The translations under genes were made by a program, and so were the position numbers. This document shows, piece after piece, positions 31,535-41,381 of a DNA stretch of 64,000 nt (the first letter of the stretch is position 1; the number at the start of each line of letters is the position of its first letter). Origin of the DNA: Ceratothoa steindachneri (lineage: Eukaryota; Arthropoda; Malacostraca; Isopoda; Cymothoidae); assembly GCA_963969495.1 (NCBI GenBank), contig OZ018333.1, positions 92,818,207-92,882,206 on the forward strand. Reading direction: 5' to 3'. Below the pieces are notes generated by a model that made no database searches, was not told the origin of the DNA, and saw only the letters and a list, made by a program, of their open reading frames with translations.

Positions 31535-32960
31535 ATGGACGAGAAAATGAGTTTGAATGAAATGAAGGTGGATGAGCTGACGGTACTATACAAGGGGTCA
31601 GTTCGATGGTGGCTAAGGCAGTACTAGTGGAGATACTAAAGAATGTGGAAGTGGTAAGAGAGGTGACTGCGGAGGAGAGAGAGGAATTAGATAGGGGAGG
31701 AAAGGTACGAAGGATCACAGTGCAGAAAATGTACAGTCAGATGAAAGAGAGGAATGTAGTGATAGTGCACGAACCTGTCTATAATGTGTGGGGATTGTGA
31801 AATGTGGGTTTACATCAAGGATAAAGTTAGACTAAAGGAACTAGAGGAGAGTATATTTATATGCAAGAGGTGCAATGTATACAAGAAGCTAGAATAAGAA
31901 GTAATAAACCCAAGGAAAAGTAACAGATGAAAACCAGGCATGGAAGAACAGGGTTAAAGTGGTAGAACAGGCAAATATACGACTAGCGGAAGTTAGAATA
32001 GAGTAAAAGGATGTTAGTGGAGCAAGAAAAAGCACAAATAGAGGAGGAGCATGCATGCGTGAAAGCATATGGAGAGAGAGGCAGAGACGATGAAACGAGG
32101 GAGACAGTCAAAGGTGCAAAAAATAGGAATACAGTGAAGGATCAGGGAGTGGAACAGGACAAGGGAAGGAGAGAAAGAAGGAAGAGAAGAACAACTGAAT
32201 GGGGAAAAGGACAAAGAAAAGAGGACGACCAGATAGAAGGGACAGAGGAGAAATGAGCGAGAAGTGAAAAGAAAGGGAAAATAGGAGAGCAGAACAAGAG
32301 GCTGTAGTAACTGAAGGGTCAGAGAAAGGCTGGATGTTATAAGAGAGAACCGCTATGAAGAGGAGAGGATAAAATGGCAGGAACAAACAGGAGGTGGTAC
32401 GAAGGATATAGCTATGAAAAGGAGGAGAGAGTTGAACAGTAGGCAAGTTGCAGATATTTGGAGACAGTAGTGTGAAGAAGCTACGCACATGGTTTGAGGG
32501 GTTCTCTATGGGGGTAAATGTTGTAGTTGTTGCTATGCCAGGAAAAGACATGGTGGATATAACTAATGAAACTGAAAATGCATGAAGGAGACTGGATGGT
32601 GATGCAAGCAAGTAGGAATGATGAGCTTATGAAAAGGAGCGCTGCAGGATAATGAAAGCTATCGAGGGACTCGTAAGAGAAGTGAAGGCTCTGCACCCTT
32701 GAGTGGAGGTAGCTGTGGTCCCAATAATGCCAAGGTGGTATGAAGGATAGAGTAAGCAGAAGAGTAAGAAGGATGATGGCAATTGACGAAGGCGGAAGTG
32801 CTATTGAATAGAGAAATGGAGTCCACCTCCAAGGTACGGGGACCAGTGAACTAGTGAGAGTAAGAAAGAGGTGGCCTTGGACACTGAGGCAAGTGGAACA
32901 GGTCAAGTGTAAAGATAGATAGGATAGAGGGCCAAAGCGGCCCTGGGCAAATGCAAGGAA
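31535..32960 (+). pseudogene. LINE ORF1 with PHD-like zinc finger and SGNH-esterase-like domain
   Basis: A likely start is the ATG at 31535 (MDEKMSLNEMKVDELTVLYK). One reading frame shows CGDCEMWVYIKDK then IFICKRC (31787-31873), a C-x2-C-x21-C-x2-C finger like the truncated PHD of CR1-group ORF1 proteins, but without the usual His. A basic, Glu/Arg-rich, probably coiled stretch follows (32011-32256: EKAQIEEEHACVKAYGERGR). Then come three blocks of an SGNH hydrolase fold: IFGDSSVKKLRTWFEGFS (GDS at 32460-32468), GDWMVMQASRNDELM (32587-32631, the G-ND block), and NGVHLQGTGTSELV (32815-32860, normally D-x-x-H). ORF1 proteins of CR1, L2 and related LINEs carry such esterase domains and are thought to bind RNA or membranes. 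Here the D of the D-x-x-H pair is Asn and there are several stops. An endonuclease follows directly, as expected. Confidence 0.75.
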
Positions 32961-32984
32961 GAGGAGAGAGGATATAATAGAGTG

Positions 32985-34121
32985 AAGGTAGGATTCTGGA
33001 ACTGCCAAGTAAAGGTCGTAGGCATGAGAGAAGAGATTGTAAGGTAATCGCTTTCCCTTACAATAAGCAGGAAGAGAGATAATGACATTAACAGATATGA
33101 GGGTTATGGAAGAACAAATGCAAATCGGTGGTTATCATCTGAGGTGGAAAGGTAGGACTCAGGAGGAGGATAGATACAATGGACTAGTTCTACTAGTTGA
33201 AGAGGGCTATATGGTGTCAGAGGAGGTGGAGCCGAATAAAAGAGCAATACAGAGAGGATTGGAAGGAAGGCTACAGATATATAGGATCACAAGGGGCAGA
33301 ACAGACCTAGTCGTGACAGTAGTGTACAATTATGTGGAAGGTAAGAACCGGAGGAAGAGTGAATGGCTAATAGAAGAAATAAGGAGCCTGACACAAGAAA
33401 TGGAGAGCGAAAAAATGGTTAGTGATGGGGTATAGTGGGGAAGGAAATGGACGGCAATGGAAGAAGGGTGAATCGATGGATAATTGAAAGCGATGTAATT
33501 TTGAAGAATGTAGAAGTACAAGGAATCCCAACCTGGCAACAAGGAGAGAGGAGGAGTGCATTAGATATAATGAACAGGAAGTGTGGCGAGATAGATGAAG
33601 GCATATGTATTGATGTGGATCAGGAAATAGGGATCCAAACTGACTCAAAAGCTATAATAGTAAAAGTAAAATGGGACCCTGTATGGGAAATGAAAAAGGA
33701 AAGGCGGAGAAATATATGGAAGAGAAAAGGGGCGGATTGGGGAGCGTATGAAAATGAAATGGAAGAAGCGTTGGCAGGACTAATAATCTCTGAGGATATG
33801 AGGGTAAATTATACGGAGTTAGAAAGAAAAATAAAAGAGGTGGCGATGCAAAAGATTGGGACAAAATGGATCCGAACAGGAGGGAAAAGGTCGAGCAAGG
33901 GGTGGTGGAACAAGGAAGTGGAGAAAGAGTACTTAACTAGGATAAAGATGAACAATCAATTAAGGCAAAGTAGAGAGAGAGAGAGAAGAGAGGGGGTTGA
34001 GGTAGAAAAAGTGAAAAGGATGGAATTAGAAGATAAGCAAAAGCAAAAAGTAATCTGGGATGCAAAGATCGAGGAGGAGGAGGAGGAAAAAATAAGAGTG
34101 GAGCAAGTTGGGTGTAAATGA
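32985..34121 (+). pseudogene. LINE ORF2 N-terminal part: AP-like endonuclease and linker
   Basis: Starts at VGFWNCQVK (32990), the usual first strand of the endonuclease (FWNCQGL), with decayed EEIVR and YNGLVLLVEEGYMV text. The long frames 33082-33435 and 33435-34121 overlap by a +1 frameshift at 33435. The first ends GRTDLVVTVVYNYVEGKNRR. The second reads GNGRRVNRWIIESDVILKNV, GIPTWQQGERRSALDIMNRK (the G-PTW and S-xD motifs of the APE fold), then KGWWNKEVEKEYLTRIKMNN, the start of the linker before RT. The G-D-F-N-G block is mostly lost. The endonuclease would nick target DNA for target-primed reverse transcription. The sense strand is strikingly purine-rich. Confidence 0.82.
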
Positions 34122-34139
34122 CCGAGAGAGAGAGCAAGC

Positions 34140-34930
34140 AAATAAGTATAAAATGATAAGAGAACTGTAGAAAGGGATAGAAGTCTCAAGAAGCATGTAT
34201 GGGTATGAAGTCTGTAAAGTGACAAAGGGAGAATTGGAGAGAATGGAAAAGATCCAAAACAAAGTGGCAAGAATAGCACTAGGAGCCAATCCTTATGTAG
34301 CAATAGATGCACCGAGAGGAGAAATAGGCTGAAATAGGAATGAAGAGAGGGTGGCAAGGATGAAAGCAAACTATAAGTTGATACTGCAAAGGATGGGAAT
34401 AGAGACCTGGGCAGGCTATGTGCATGCTGGCTACGATAAGACTGAGTGGCGCAAAGAGGTAATGAGAGTGAATGCGAAGTATGAATTAGAAGCAATCTAT
34501 ATAGAGGACAGAGCAAATGGAAAGCTGAAGCAGAAAATATTAGATGCAGGAGAAAGGTTGTGGAGAAGAGGCAAGAGAAGTCTGAATGTATACAGAGTCA
34601 AAAGGGAGCCTTGCATTGAGAATATGTATGATGAGAGTTTTGCAAGCCAGCTACTATTCAAGGCACCGACTGGATCCTTGGAGGTGAAGGGGAGGACATA
34701 CAGATGGAATGGAAGAGATGACAGATGCGAATGGTGCCCATTGGGGGCAGAAAGAATTTATAGAACATTTGATTGTGGAGAAATTGAAAGAAGAATTGGT
34801 GATAGAGCTGGGAAGAGAAAAGTGGGAGGAGGTGGAGGGAAGGGAAGATTATGGACTGAGTGTGGGAAAAAAATAGTAAGAGCAACAAATAAATTTTGGC
34901 AGTGTGTGTGGAAGAAGAGAAATGAATAAG
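34140..34930 (+). pseudogene. LINE ORF2 C-terminal part with zinc knuckle; RT core missing before it
   Basis: Follows the endonuclease/linker directly. It starts with SRSMYGYEVCKVTKGELERM and EKIQNKVARIALGANPYVAI (34190-34310), the post-thumb block, so about 300 residues of RT palm and thumb have been deleted at about 34125. The frame 34351-34929 continues with ERVARMKANYKLILQRM-type text, LLFKAPTGSLEVKGRTYRWN, then CEWC (residues 126-129) and FDC (Cys 142). This is the C-terminal finger in which the His before the last Cys is lost. It ends at a TAA at 34927-34929. The 192-codon frame without a stop suggests the deletion copy is fairly recent. Confidence 0.8.
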
Positions 34931-34939
34931 GCTAATTAA

Positions 34940-35290
34940 TTACTCTCCTCTGCACAGAAAATAAATGCCATATCCCGATACAAAGGATGGCTTAACAACC
35001 TGAACCTGGAATGATGGGGAGCCGAGTGTAGAATTTGCAGGGAAAATGAAACGGTTGAACTTGTGGTGGTGGAATGCATTGGCTATGAAAAGGAAAGAGA
35101 GATAAAGGATAAATAAACTGCTGGGTAGAGAAGTATGGGCAGATGTGAGAGAAAGGGATGGCCAATCGTTCTAGGGTATGAGATTGAAGATGCAAGAGTA
35201 GATAGGAAAATAAATGTGATAACAGGAATTACGAAAGAATTGTTGACCTTGGTGTGGAAAAAGAGGGAAATGTATGAGGCATGAGTATAT
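34940..35290 (+). pseudogene. Third LINE C-terminal piece with CxxC finger
   Basis: Plus-strand reading from 34955: QKINAISRYKGWLNNLNLE, a stop, then WGAECRICRENETVELVVVE, CIGYEKERE (35030-35100) and ITGITKELLTLVWKKREMYE (35225-35280) before TGA. The C-R-I-C...C arrangement is the ORF2 C-terminal finger with Leu in place of His. It is not a continuation of the frame at 34351, which already ends with its own finger. It is therefore another truncated copy or a related lineage in the same direction. Confidence 0.72.
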
Positions 35291-35629
35291 ATGAGTAAAG
35301 TAGATAAAGAAGATTAAACGAAGCATGCAACTAAAGGGGATGGGAAGTAAGGTAAGGAGCAGTGGAAAGAAGGGTGATGGGAAACCGAATGGCAATGGTA
35401 GAGTAGTAGAAGCAGGCTTGGAATAGTGAAGGGTCCTTTAGCAACTACTTTAGTTAGGCAATTGCAGGGTATTGGCAGAGTAGATAAATCCTTGTATAGA
35501 CAGAGAGAACTAATCAAGGCTGAATGGATGAATTAAGGCAGAACCAAATTCTGACATAAAGGAATAGCCAAATCGCAAGAACAAGGAAGAAGTAATACTC
35601 TCCTTTTCTCTCTCCCATTCTCCTTTTCA
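35291..35629. other. Gap without recognisable gene
   Basis: Purine-rich at first, becoming mixed. No landmark was found; possibly the 3' UTR of the LINE piece to its left. Confidence 0.4.
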
Positions 35630-36065
35630 CTATCCTTCCTCCGTTGCACTCGCCGCTTGCGGAGTCTTTCCTCTGTGCCTTCTTCATGGTTTGTTTGTTT
35701 TCGAAATGGTTCCCTGCAAAACCACAGCCCCCCCCCCATAAACCTAATGAGGGGGAACGGGGGAATTTTACAATATCCCCTAAAATTATTCTATTTGCTG
35801 CTTCATCTTTCCATTACCCATCCCTAAACCACACGCTCCATCTGGTTATGAAGTCCAGAAATAGACAATTGAACTTCGGACGAACAACCGCAAATAATTC
35901 GCCTCTCCCCATTGGCCTTTCCCCCAACCACAAAGGAAGGCCTAATCATATAATGTTACGACCCCCACCGCGACTCAGCTTTTCGGGTAGGGGGCTAGCT
36001 CATATTGGAGGCGTAGCCATCCCCCGCTCATCTGGAATGGGAGGAATATATCCCTACAATGTAAG
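35630..36065. repeat. Dispersed repeat family D, longest copy
   Basis: CCGCTTGCGGAGTCTTTCC, TTTTCGAAATGGTT-CC, CATAAACCTAATGAGGGGGA, TTTTACAATATCCCCTAAAA, TTCCATTACCCATCCC, ATAATTCGCCTC-CCCATTG, GGTAGGGGGCTAGCTCATAT and TGGAGGCGTAGCCATC are matched in order at 48440-48790. Shorter copies lie at 9.9-10.2, 14.9-15.1, 29.5-29.7 and 59.5-59.7 kb. Confidence 0.75.
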
Positions 36066-36144
36066 AGGCCTACCTCTTTGCAGGAAAACGCTGAGCGTGT
36101 GGGCAACGTTGCATAGCGGGTTGTGGACTGGCCGCACATTTTCA

Positions 36145-38320
36145 CATGTACTGAACGTCACCTGTTTTAGAGTCTATAAGGCTTGTGTACAAAGAAAAGA
36201 AGTGGAATTGAGAAAAGAATTTGAAAAAGGGGAAAGAAAGAGAAGGAAAAAATTCCTTTAGTTCTTGTATTCCTTGTCTCTCCTCCTTTTGATCTGGATA
36301 TCTGTAGTCCATCATCTGCAAAGAATCTCTCAAATTTGACTTTTTGGTCTTTGTTTCCTCCATCTACATTTTCCATTTTTCTATTATTTCATATGTAATT
36401 AGTTTGGAGTGTTGTTGATGCTGTGTACCCTCGTCGTATGCCGCTTGTTATGGTAATTTCTTTTTCTATTTTCTCATTCAGTTTTATTGTTTTGTTGTCT
36501 TGATATAGTTTGCCTCTTTATCTATTTTTAATTTTTTCATCGTCTCTATTATTTTTGCACCTTTTACTGAGTCATAAGCCTTTGAAAAACCAATACTTGT
36601 GACTATTAACGGTGGGTTTCCTTATAACTGGTTTCTATGCAGTGGTTTAGTATCAGGAGGTTGTTCTCTATTCTTCTTTCTGGAGTGAATCCTGAGTGTT
36701 TTTCTTTGTCTTCATTGTTCTATTTTGTCCTTTACGATGGCCATGAATATCTTGTAATGAAATTGATGTCAGTGCAATTGGTCTTATGTCTTTAGCTGTT
36801 GGCTTTGTTACAGTTTGTATTAGTACTGCATTTGATCTTCACCTTTCTCTCGTTCCTTTATCTTTGTGATACAAATTCCACTCTTACAATTTTTGAAGAA
36901 GTCAGGTTTTAGTTTGTCTGGTCCGACTGCTTTCCTATTCTCCAATCTTTTTAGTTGTTCCTTAACTTCTATTTCAATTTTTCGGTCGTCATTGGTAGTA
37001 ACTCTTTCATAATTGGAAGAGCTAAGTCCAGATGCTCCCAGATTCCTTTCTGTATCCCGTTCCTTTCTTCTTTTCGCATCTAGTAATCATACTGTTTTCT
37101 TTCTTGTGTGTTCCATTCTAGATTTCTAGCTTTGGTTCTGCATTTTTGGTATTTAATGGTTGCTCATTTTCATCATAGATCTCCTTTTCCTCTTGTTGGG
37201 TTTCCTAAGTTTGTGTCCGTATTTCCATAGTTCTTCTCTTTGTGGATTTTCTTGTATTCATTTGGATAGCTGGTCATGTTTTTGTTTTTCTTCTTTTACT
37301 ATTTTTTGTGTTTTTGTATATTATAAATTATTGAATCTCTTTTCCTCTCTGTGGTTCGTTGCCTTCCTCTTCTCTCTATTCAGTATTCTTCTTTCCCCTT
37401 TTTCTTTTCTTTACACTTCGTTCTTTTTTTTCGGTATGTTTTTGTTACCATTTTGTTTGCTTTCCTTTTCATAATCTTTCCCAGGGATATAATATCCGAT
37501 ACTTCGTGGTTTATTTCTTTCCCTTTTTGAAACTCATTTAGCGAGTCATCATCTGTTTCGTAATACGTTTTCTGTGTCCATTATTTTGTAACCATTTGTC
37601 TTCCTTCTTATGTTGAACCCTATTTCCATTAAAGTAAGATCTGATACGTCATAATTTTCTTTATTTTTATCTTTCCATTTTCATAAATTGATCATCATGC
37701 AATTTACCTTTGCGAAGTCTATTGCACTCATGGTTAATTCCTTCCCATGTTGTTACACCTGAACACCTTTGGTCTATGTTTTGTAATGAGAGGTTATAGT
37801 CTTCCATCCACTTTATCACGAATCTTCCTGTCTCATCTTCCTCTTGGGTCCCTAGAAATCCTAGGTGTCCATTAGATTCTCATAACAGTACCCGTGGTTC
37901 ATTACTATTGTCTTCAAGTATATTTATTTATTTCTCTTTTTTCTTCTTTGGGTATTCGCCCTCCTGCTCCCAGTTGGCATGTATACCAAAATAATTGTAC
38001 ATGTTAAGTTTCCTATTGTGCATTTCACTTGTAGAAGTGTTTGTGTTCTTAAGTTTCTTGCTCTGATTCGCAACTGCTCTTTTGGTGTATTATGGTTAGT
38101 CCCATTTTTATTTCTGCACCACTTTTAATATTTTCCTGGTTTTGTTTTATTCCATTATTCCTTGAAAAACCTGAAGGTCTTGTCTGTATAGCCTACCCTT
38201 TCTGATATACGAGCCTATTTCTCACGCCTCCTTTTTTAGTTTTAGTTCTTCCCTCAGTTATTTGTCTGCGTCTCTTTGTTTCATGGTTAGTTCTGGTACT
38301 ATTCATATTCTTTCGTAATT
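36145..38320 (-). mobile_element. Minus-strand LINE ORF2: endonuclease and RT with FADD
   Basis: Reading from 38320 downward: YGIHANWEQEGEYP-like text (about 37990), EPRVLL-ESNGHLGFLGTQ (37900-37840), DETGRFVIKWMEDYNLSLQN (37830-37780) and a CSGVTTWE block, all consistent with an APE-type endonuclease. A long Lys/Glu-rich linker follows. RT begins with VLIQTVTKPTAKDIRPIALT (about 36830-36770), then KGLWLSK-like palm text and RRGYTASTTLQTNYI (36440-36395). FFADDGLQISRSK follows, with FADD at 36322-36311. Frames change many times. The RT is cut about 150 bases after FADD near 36150, where unrelated sequence begins. The 36324-37772 part is duplicated as B' at 51459-52913. Confidence 0.82.
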
Positions 38321-38970
38321 TTCTTTCTTAGCATTCCTTATGTTTTTTTGCCCATTTTAATATTTGGCCTAGTAATGGTCTTGGCCTCGCTGGTTTATTT
38401 TCCCCCATCACTTTTTGGCCTCCGTAGCATTTGTTTCTTCTATCACTGTCTAGTATTTTAATCTCATTCTCAAATAGGCCTGGGCCTACTGCCCTTTCCA
38501 TATTCGTGTGTTCTTCTCTATCATTAGTCATTGGTTCTTCAAGTAGGTTAAATATCAGGAGATTTTTCTCATTCTTCTTCATTTCCTCGATTACTATTTT
38601 ACTTATGCTATCTACCAGCCCCTCTCCTTTTGCTAGTTCTAAATCCTTGATCTTGCTGGTTCCTCCATTCTGTCCTTTCCTCTCTTAAATTCCTATTATC
38701 ACTTTTTATGTTTTTGTACTGACCTTCACAGGTTGGGCAGGACCATTGGACCTTCTTTTTTACTTTCTCCAGTGCTTCAAATTCCTCCATTGATATTTTT
38801 CATGCAGGCGTCGTGGAGCCATATTTTTCATTCTTAACAAAGTAGTCCTCTTTGCCTTTCTTTTACCTTTTTTTCACACTGTTCATTTGTGTGTGTGTGT
38901 GCTTGTATTTTGCCCACTCTTAGCCATACTCTTTTCTCTTTTTTATTTCGAATTTACGCCTACAGCTTAA
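38321..38970 (-). pseudogene. LINE ORF1 with L1-ORF1-like RNA-binding block
   Basis: Upstream (on the minus strand) of the ORF2 above. The frame 38790-38608 has VQWSCPTCEGQYKNIKSDNR, a C-x2-C finger remnant followed by a heptad-like stretch. The frame 38582-38328 reads KNEKNLLIFNLLEEPMTNDR, then GENKPARPRPLLGQILKWAK then KHKEC. The arrangement (KNNLIIFGLPE...D..EV...V......G.....KPRPLLV.F......K..IL) is that of the RRM-like domain of L1-type ORF1 proteins, which bind the element's RNA. One frame break separates the halves. The ORF1-ORF2 order and spacing indicate the nearly complete 5' part of one element. I infer the start lies near 38960. Confidence 0.72.
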
Positions 38971-39650
38971 CCTTAGGCACTCTCATTCTATCTTCAGAGA
39001 AGAAGAGATGAAGCGCACTCGGCGCATTGCCCTAACGACCCACCAAATCCGGACGATTAGATTCGATTAAATTAAGTGAGTGTGGGAGGGGGGGGGGAGT
39101 ATGTGTGGGGTAGATATAATAACTGGTGAAAAGAGAGAAAAGTGAGAGAAATTTTACTTTTGTTTTTTACGGCGTTCAATCAAGCCTCTTATATTATTTA
39201 ATATTTGTGGATGTTGTGTGTGCATTTGTTATTGTTTGTGGTATAATTTATATCGATGCTTAGTTTTATTGTTTCTTTTTTTCATAATTTGGTGTCAATC
39301 GGGAAATTGATCCGGGTTTTATTTATCAATTTCGGGTATCCCTCAGTTATTGTCATTTTCCTGCTTTTTACTATTCTAATTCCGTTAATTCTATCTATAT
39401 TTCATCGTTCATTTCTTTTGTAATTCTTCCCTATTCCTTGTTCGTTCTTCACTAACCTTATTTATGGGTTTTAACCCCGTATCCCTTGCAGTTATTCTTG
39501 TCTTGTGTGTGTATACCTCTAAATAGGTATACACATTTGTTGTGCACTATTGGAAGTCTCGTCTCGTGTGTTTTTGAGACGCAGGAGAGTGTAGAGGTGG
39601 GTGAGAGGAGCGGAATTCTTACCAGAGCTGTTTTGTTCTTTTTATTGCTC
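38971..39650. other. Gap without recognisable gene
   Basis: Contains a G-run (39085-39099) and T-rich sequence. The 5' part next to ORF1 may be the LINE's 5' UTR. No frame of note was found; a plus-strand frame at 39486 is antisense to the next element. Confidence 0.45.
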
Positions 39651-39654
39651 TCTC

Positions 39655-41200
39655 TAAGGCCATGTATAGAGTTCTGGCTCCGGCAGAGGCCTCTGAAGCT
39701 CTATCTGAGATTGTACTTCCTGTTCTCGGTCGAAGAAATCTTCATCACCAGTAAATTGTACTCGTGTCGATTCCCCATCCTCACATCTGAGATTTGGGTC
39801 TTTCCGATCAGTATCACTTTGAATTTCTCTTAGTTTGTTCTTATTTTCGATTTGGCCTATTAGTTGTTCGGTCTTTCTAGTTTTGCCGCAATCATTCGAG
39901 CTTGCATAGGTGCATTGCGCCAAGGGTACAATATTATCTGGCTAAAATCATCTTCTAATTCAATGTTGGGGTAAGTAGGGTTGTCTGATGCTGGGCCCAA
40001 ACCCCTTGGGGTAGGCCTGTCTTAGGCACAAGAGCCTTGGTCCGTCCACCCTCTCTACTGATGTTCGCCTATCCCCATAACAGTCACATTTTTCACTTAG
40101 TCTCAGATGCAATTTGCATCCCTCATTGCCAAATATTAAACTCCTTTGATACATGTCAACATACAATGACCATGTAACTCCCTTCCATTTTTGTTTGGGC
40201 AATCTTCTCTGATGACATTGATTGTCATCTCCTAAAGTCGAATTGCTACGGATTGGAGACGGAGTTCACTTCCAGTTGGGTTTTTATTCAATACTTTGTC
40301 GAAAAATTTCCCGCCGATTTCCAGTAGTGAAATTGATCGGTACATCTCCGTCCTGATTGGTGGCTTCCCCGACCTGGCTAAAATAACATTTTAGCTGCCT
40401 TGAAACCACCGGGGAATTATCTTTATTTAGACATGCGTTGAATATTCTTCTTATTCCTTCTTTAACATTCGCTGGTGCATTTTCATAATTTAATTTAGTT
40501 AGCCCCGATTGCTCCGGTGCTTTCTGTCGGAATGAGCGGAAGGAGCCTAATAGTTTTTCCGTCATCATCTCGGCTTCTCTGTTACGCCGTCTGTCCATCT
40601 GGTTGTGCGGGTGCTTCCTATCTATTTGGGTGTTTAATTGATTCATAATTTTATGCGTGAATTGCTAAACTTCTGATTTTTGCTTTGTCAGTAATATTGA
40701 ATATATTTTTCAATATTCACAGAATATTTCTTCATCTGGTTTTGTTCTTCCATCTTCTGCTACGATTTCCATCTGCATCGTTGGGAGATGCGTGCCGATC
40801 GCCATTTGCCATCTTCTCTATTGCTGGTCCACGATCAATACGGCTAATTCTTCTTTTCTTTATTTGCATTGTGCAAATTCCTCATCTCCTCGGTCCATCT
40901 GATCCATCTTCTCTCTGCTTCTATTAACTTGAGGTCGTCGAGTGGCTCGTCAATTTCTTCATGAATTGCCCGGTCCATGGCACCGCGCCCAGTCTGCCCT
41001 TTGGTAGTTCTTTCGTTCTACAGCTGGGATTTGTATAGGGTTCCTATTTAGTGTAAGTAGAATCCCTGCCTCTCTGGCCAATACATGCCATCTGGACTGG
41101 TTCAATGTAGTGATTAAACGGTACTTGACGATTGGCGTTTGCTACGTTTGCATGAGTAATGCATTCGATAATCCGGCCGTTAAGGTCGCTCGTAATGTGT
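39655..41200 (-). mobile_element. Jockey-like LINE copy (endonuclease end to RT)
   Basis: From 41200 downward: IIECITHANVANANRQVP-like text, ELPKGRLGAVPWTGQ and TRRPQVNRS scraps of the endonuclease/linker region. Then NQLNTQIDRKHPHNQMDRRR (40646 on), FRQKAPEQSGLTKLNYENAP, VKEGIRRIFNACLNKDNSP (40560-40430) and TGNRREIFRQSIE in place of the PISLL region. Then SLRLSEKCDC-type palm text and VQFTGDEDFFDREQEVQ (39760-39710). LKLEDDFSQIILYPW-like sequence near 39960-39920 is the remnant of QFADDFSQI, with the FADD Ala-Asp changed. It is closely related to 13030-14340; both share CTTGCATAGGY-SATTRCGCC beyond FADD. It ends near 39655. Confidence 0.75.
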
Positions 41201-41381
41201 AAGTGACAGATACCCTCGTTGGTCGCATCTCCTCATTTTTCTTGCAGCGCTTGGCTAGCTGACCTGTTTTGTATTATGATTTTTATTTATTTTTCTTTAT
41301 TTCATTTCTCCTTGGGCAGTCGAGTGCCATGGTTCGGTGCTCTCCTTTGCAAATGAGGCCCCTTTTTGCTGTGAAAAAGGT

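Noticed and set aside
32108..34516. Several minus-strand frames (up to 186 codons) rich in Ser, Leu, Phe and Pro
   Set aside because: They are antisense to purine-rich LINE coding sequence, where few stop codons occur on the opposite strand. Composition is biased and no motifs were seen.
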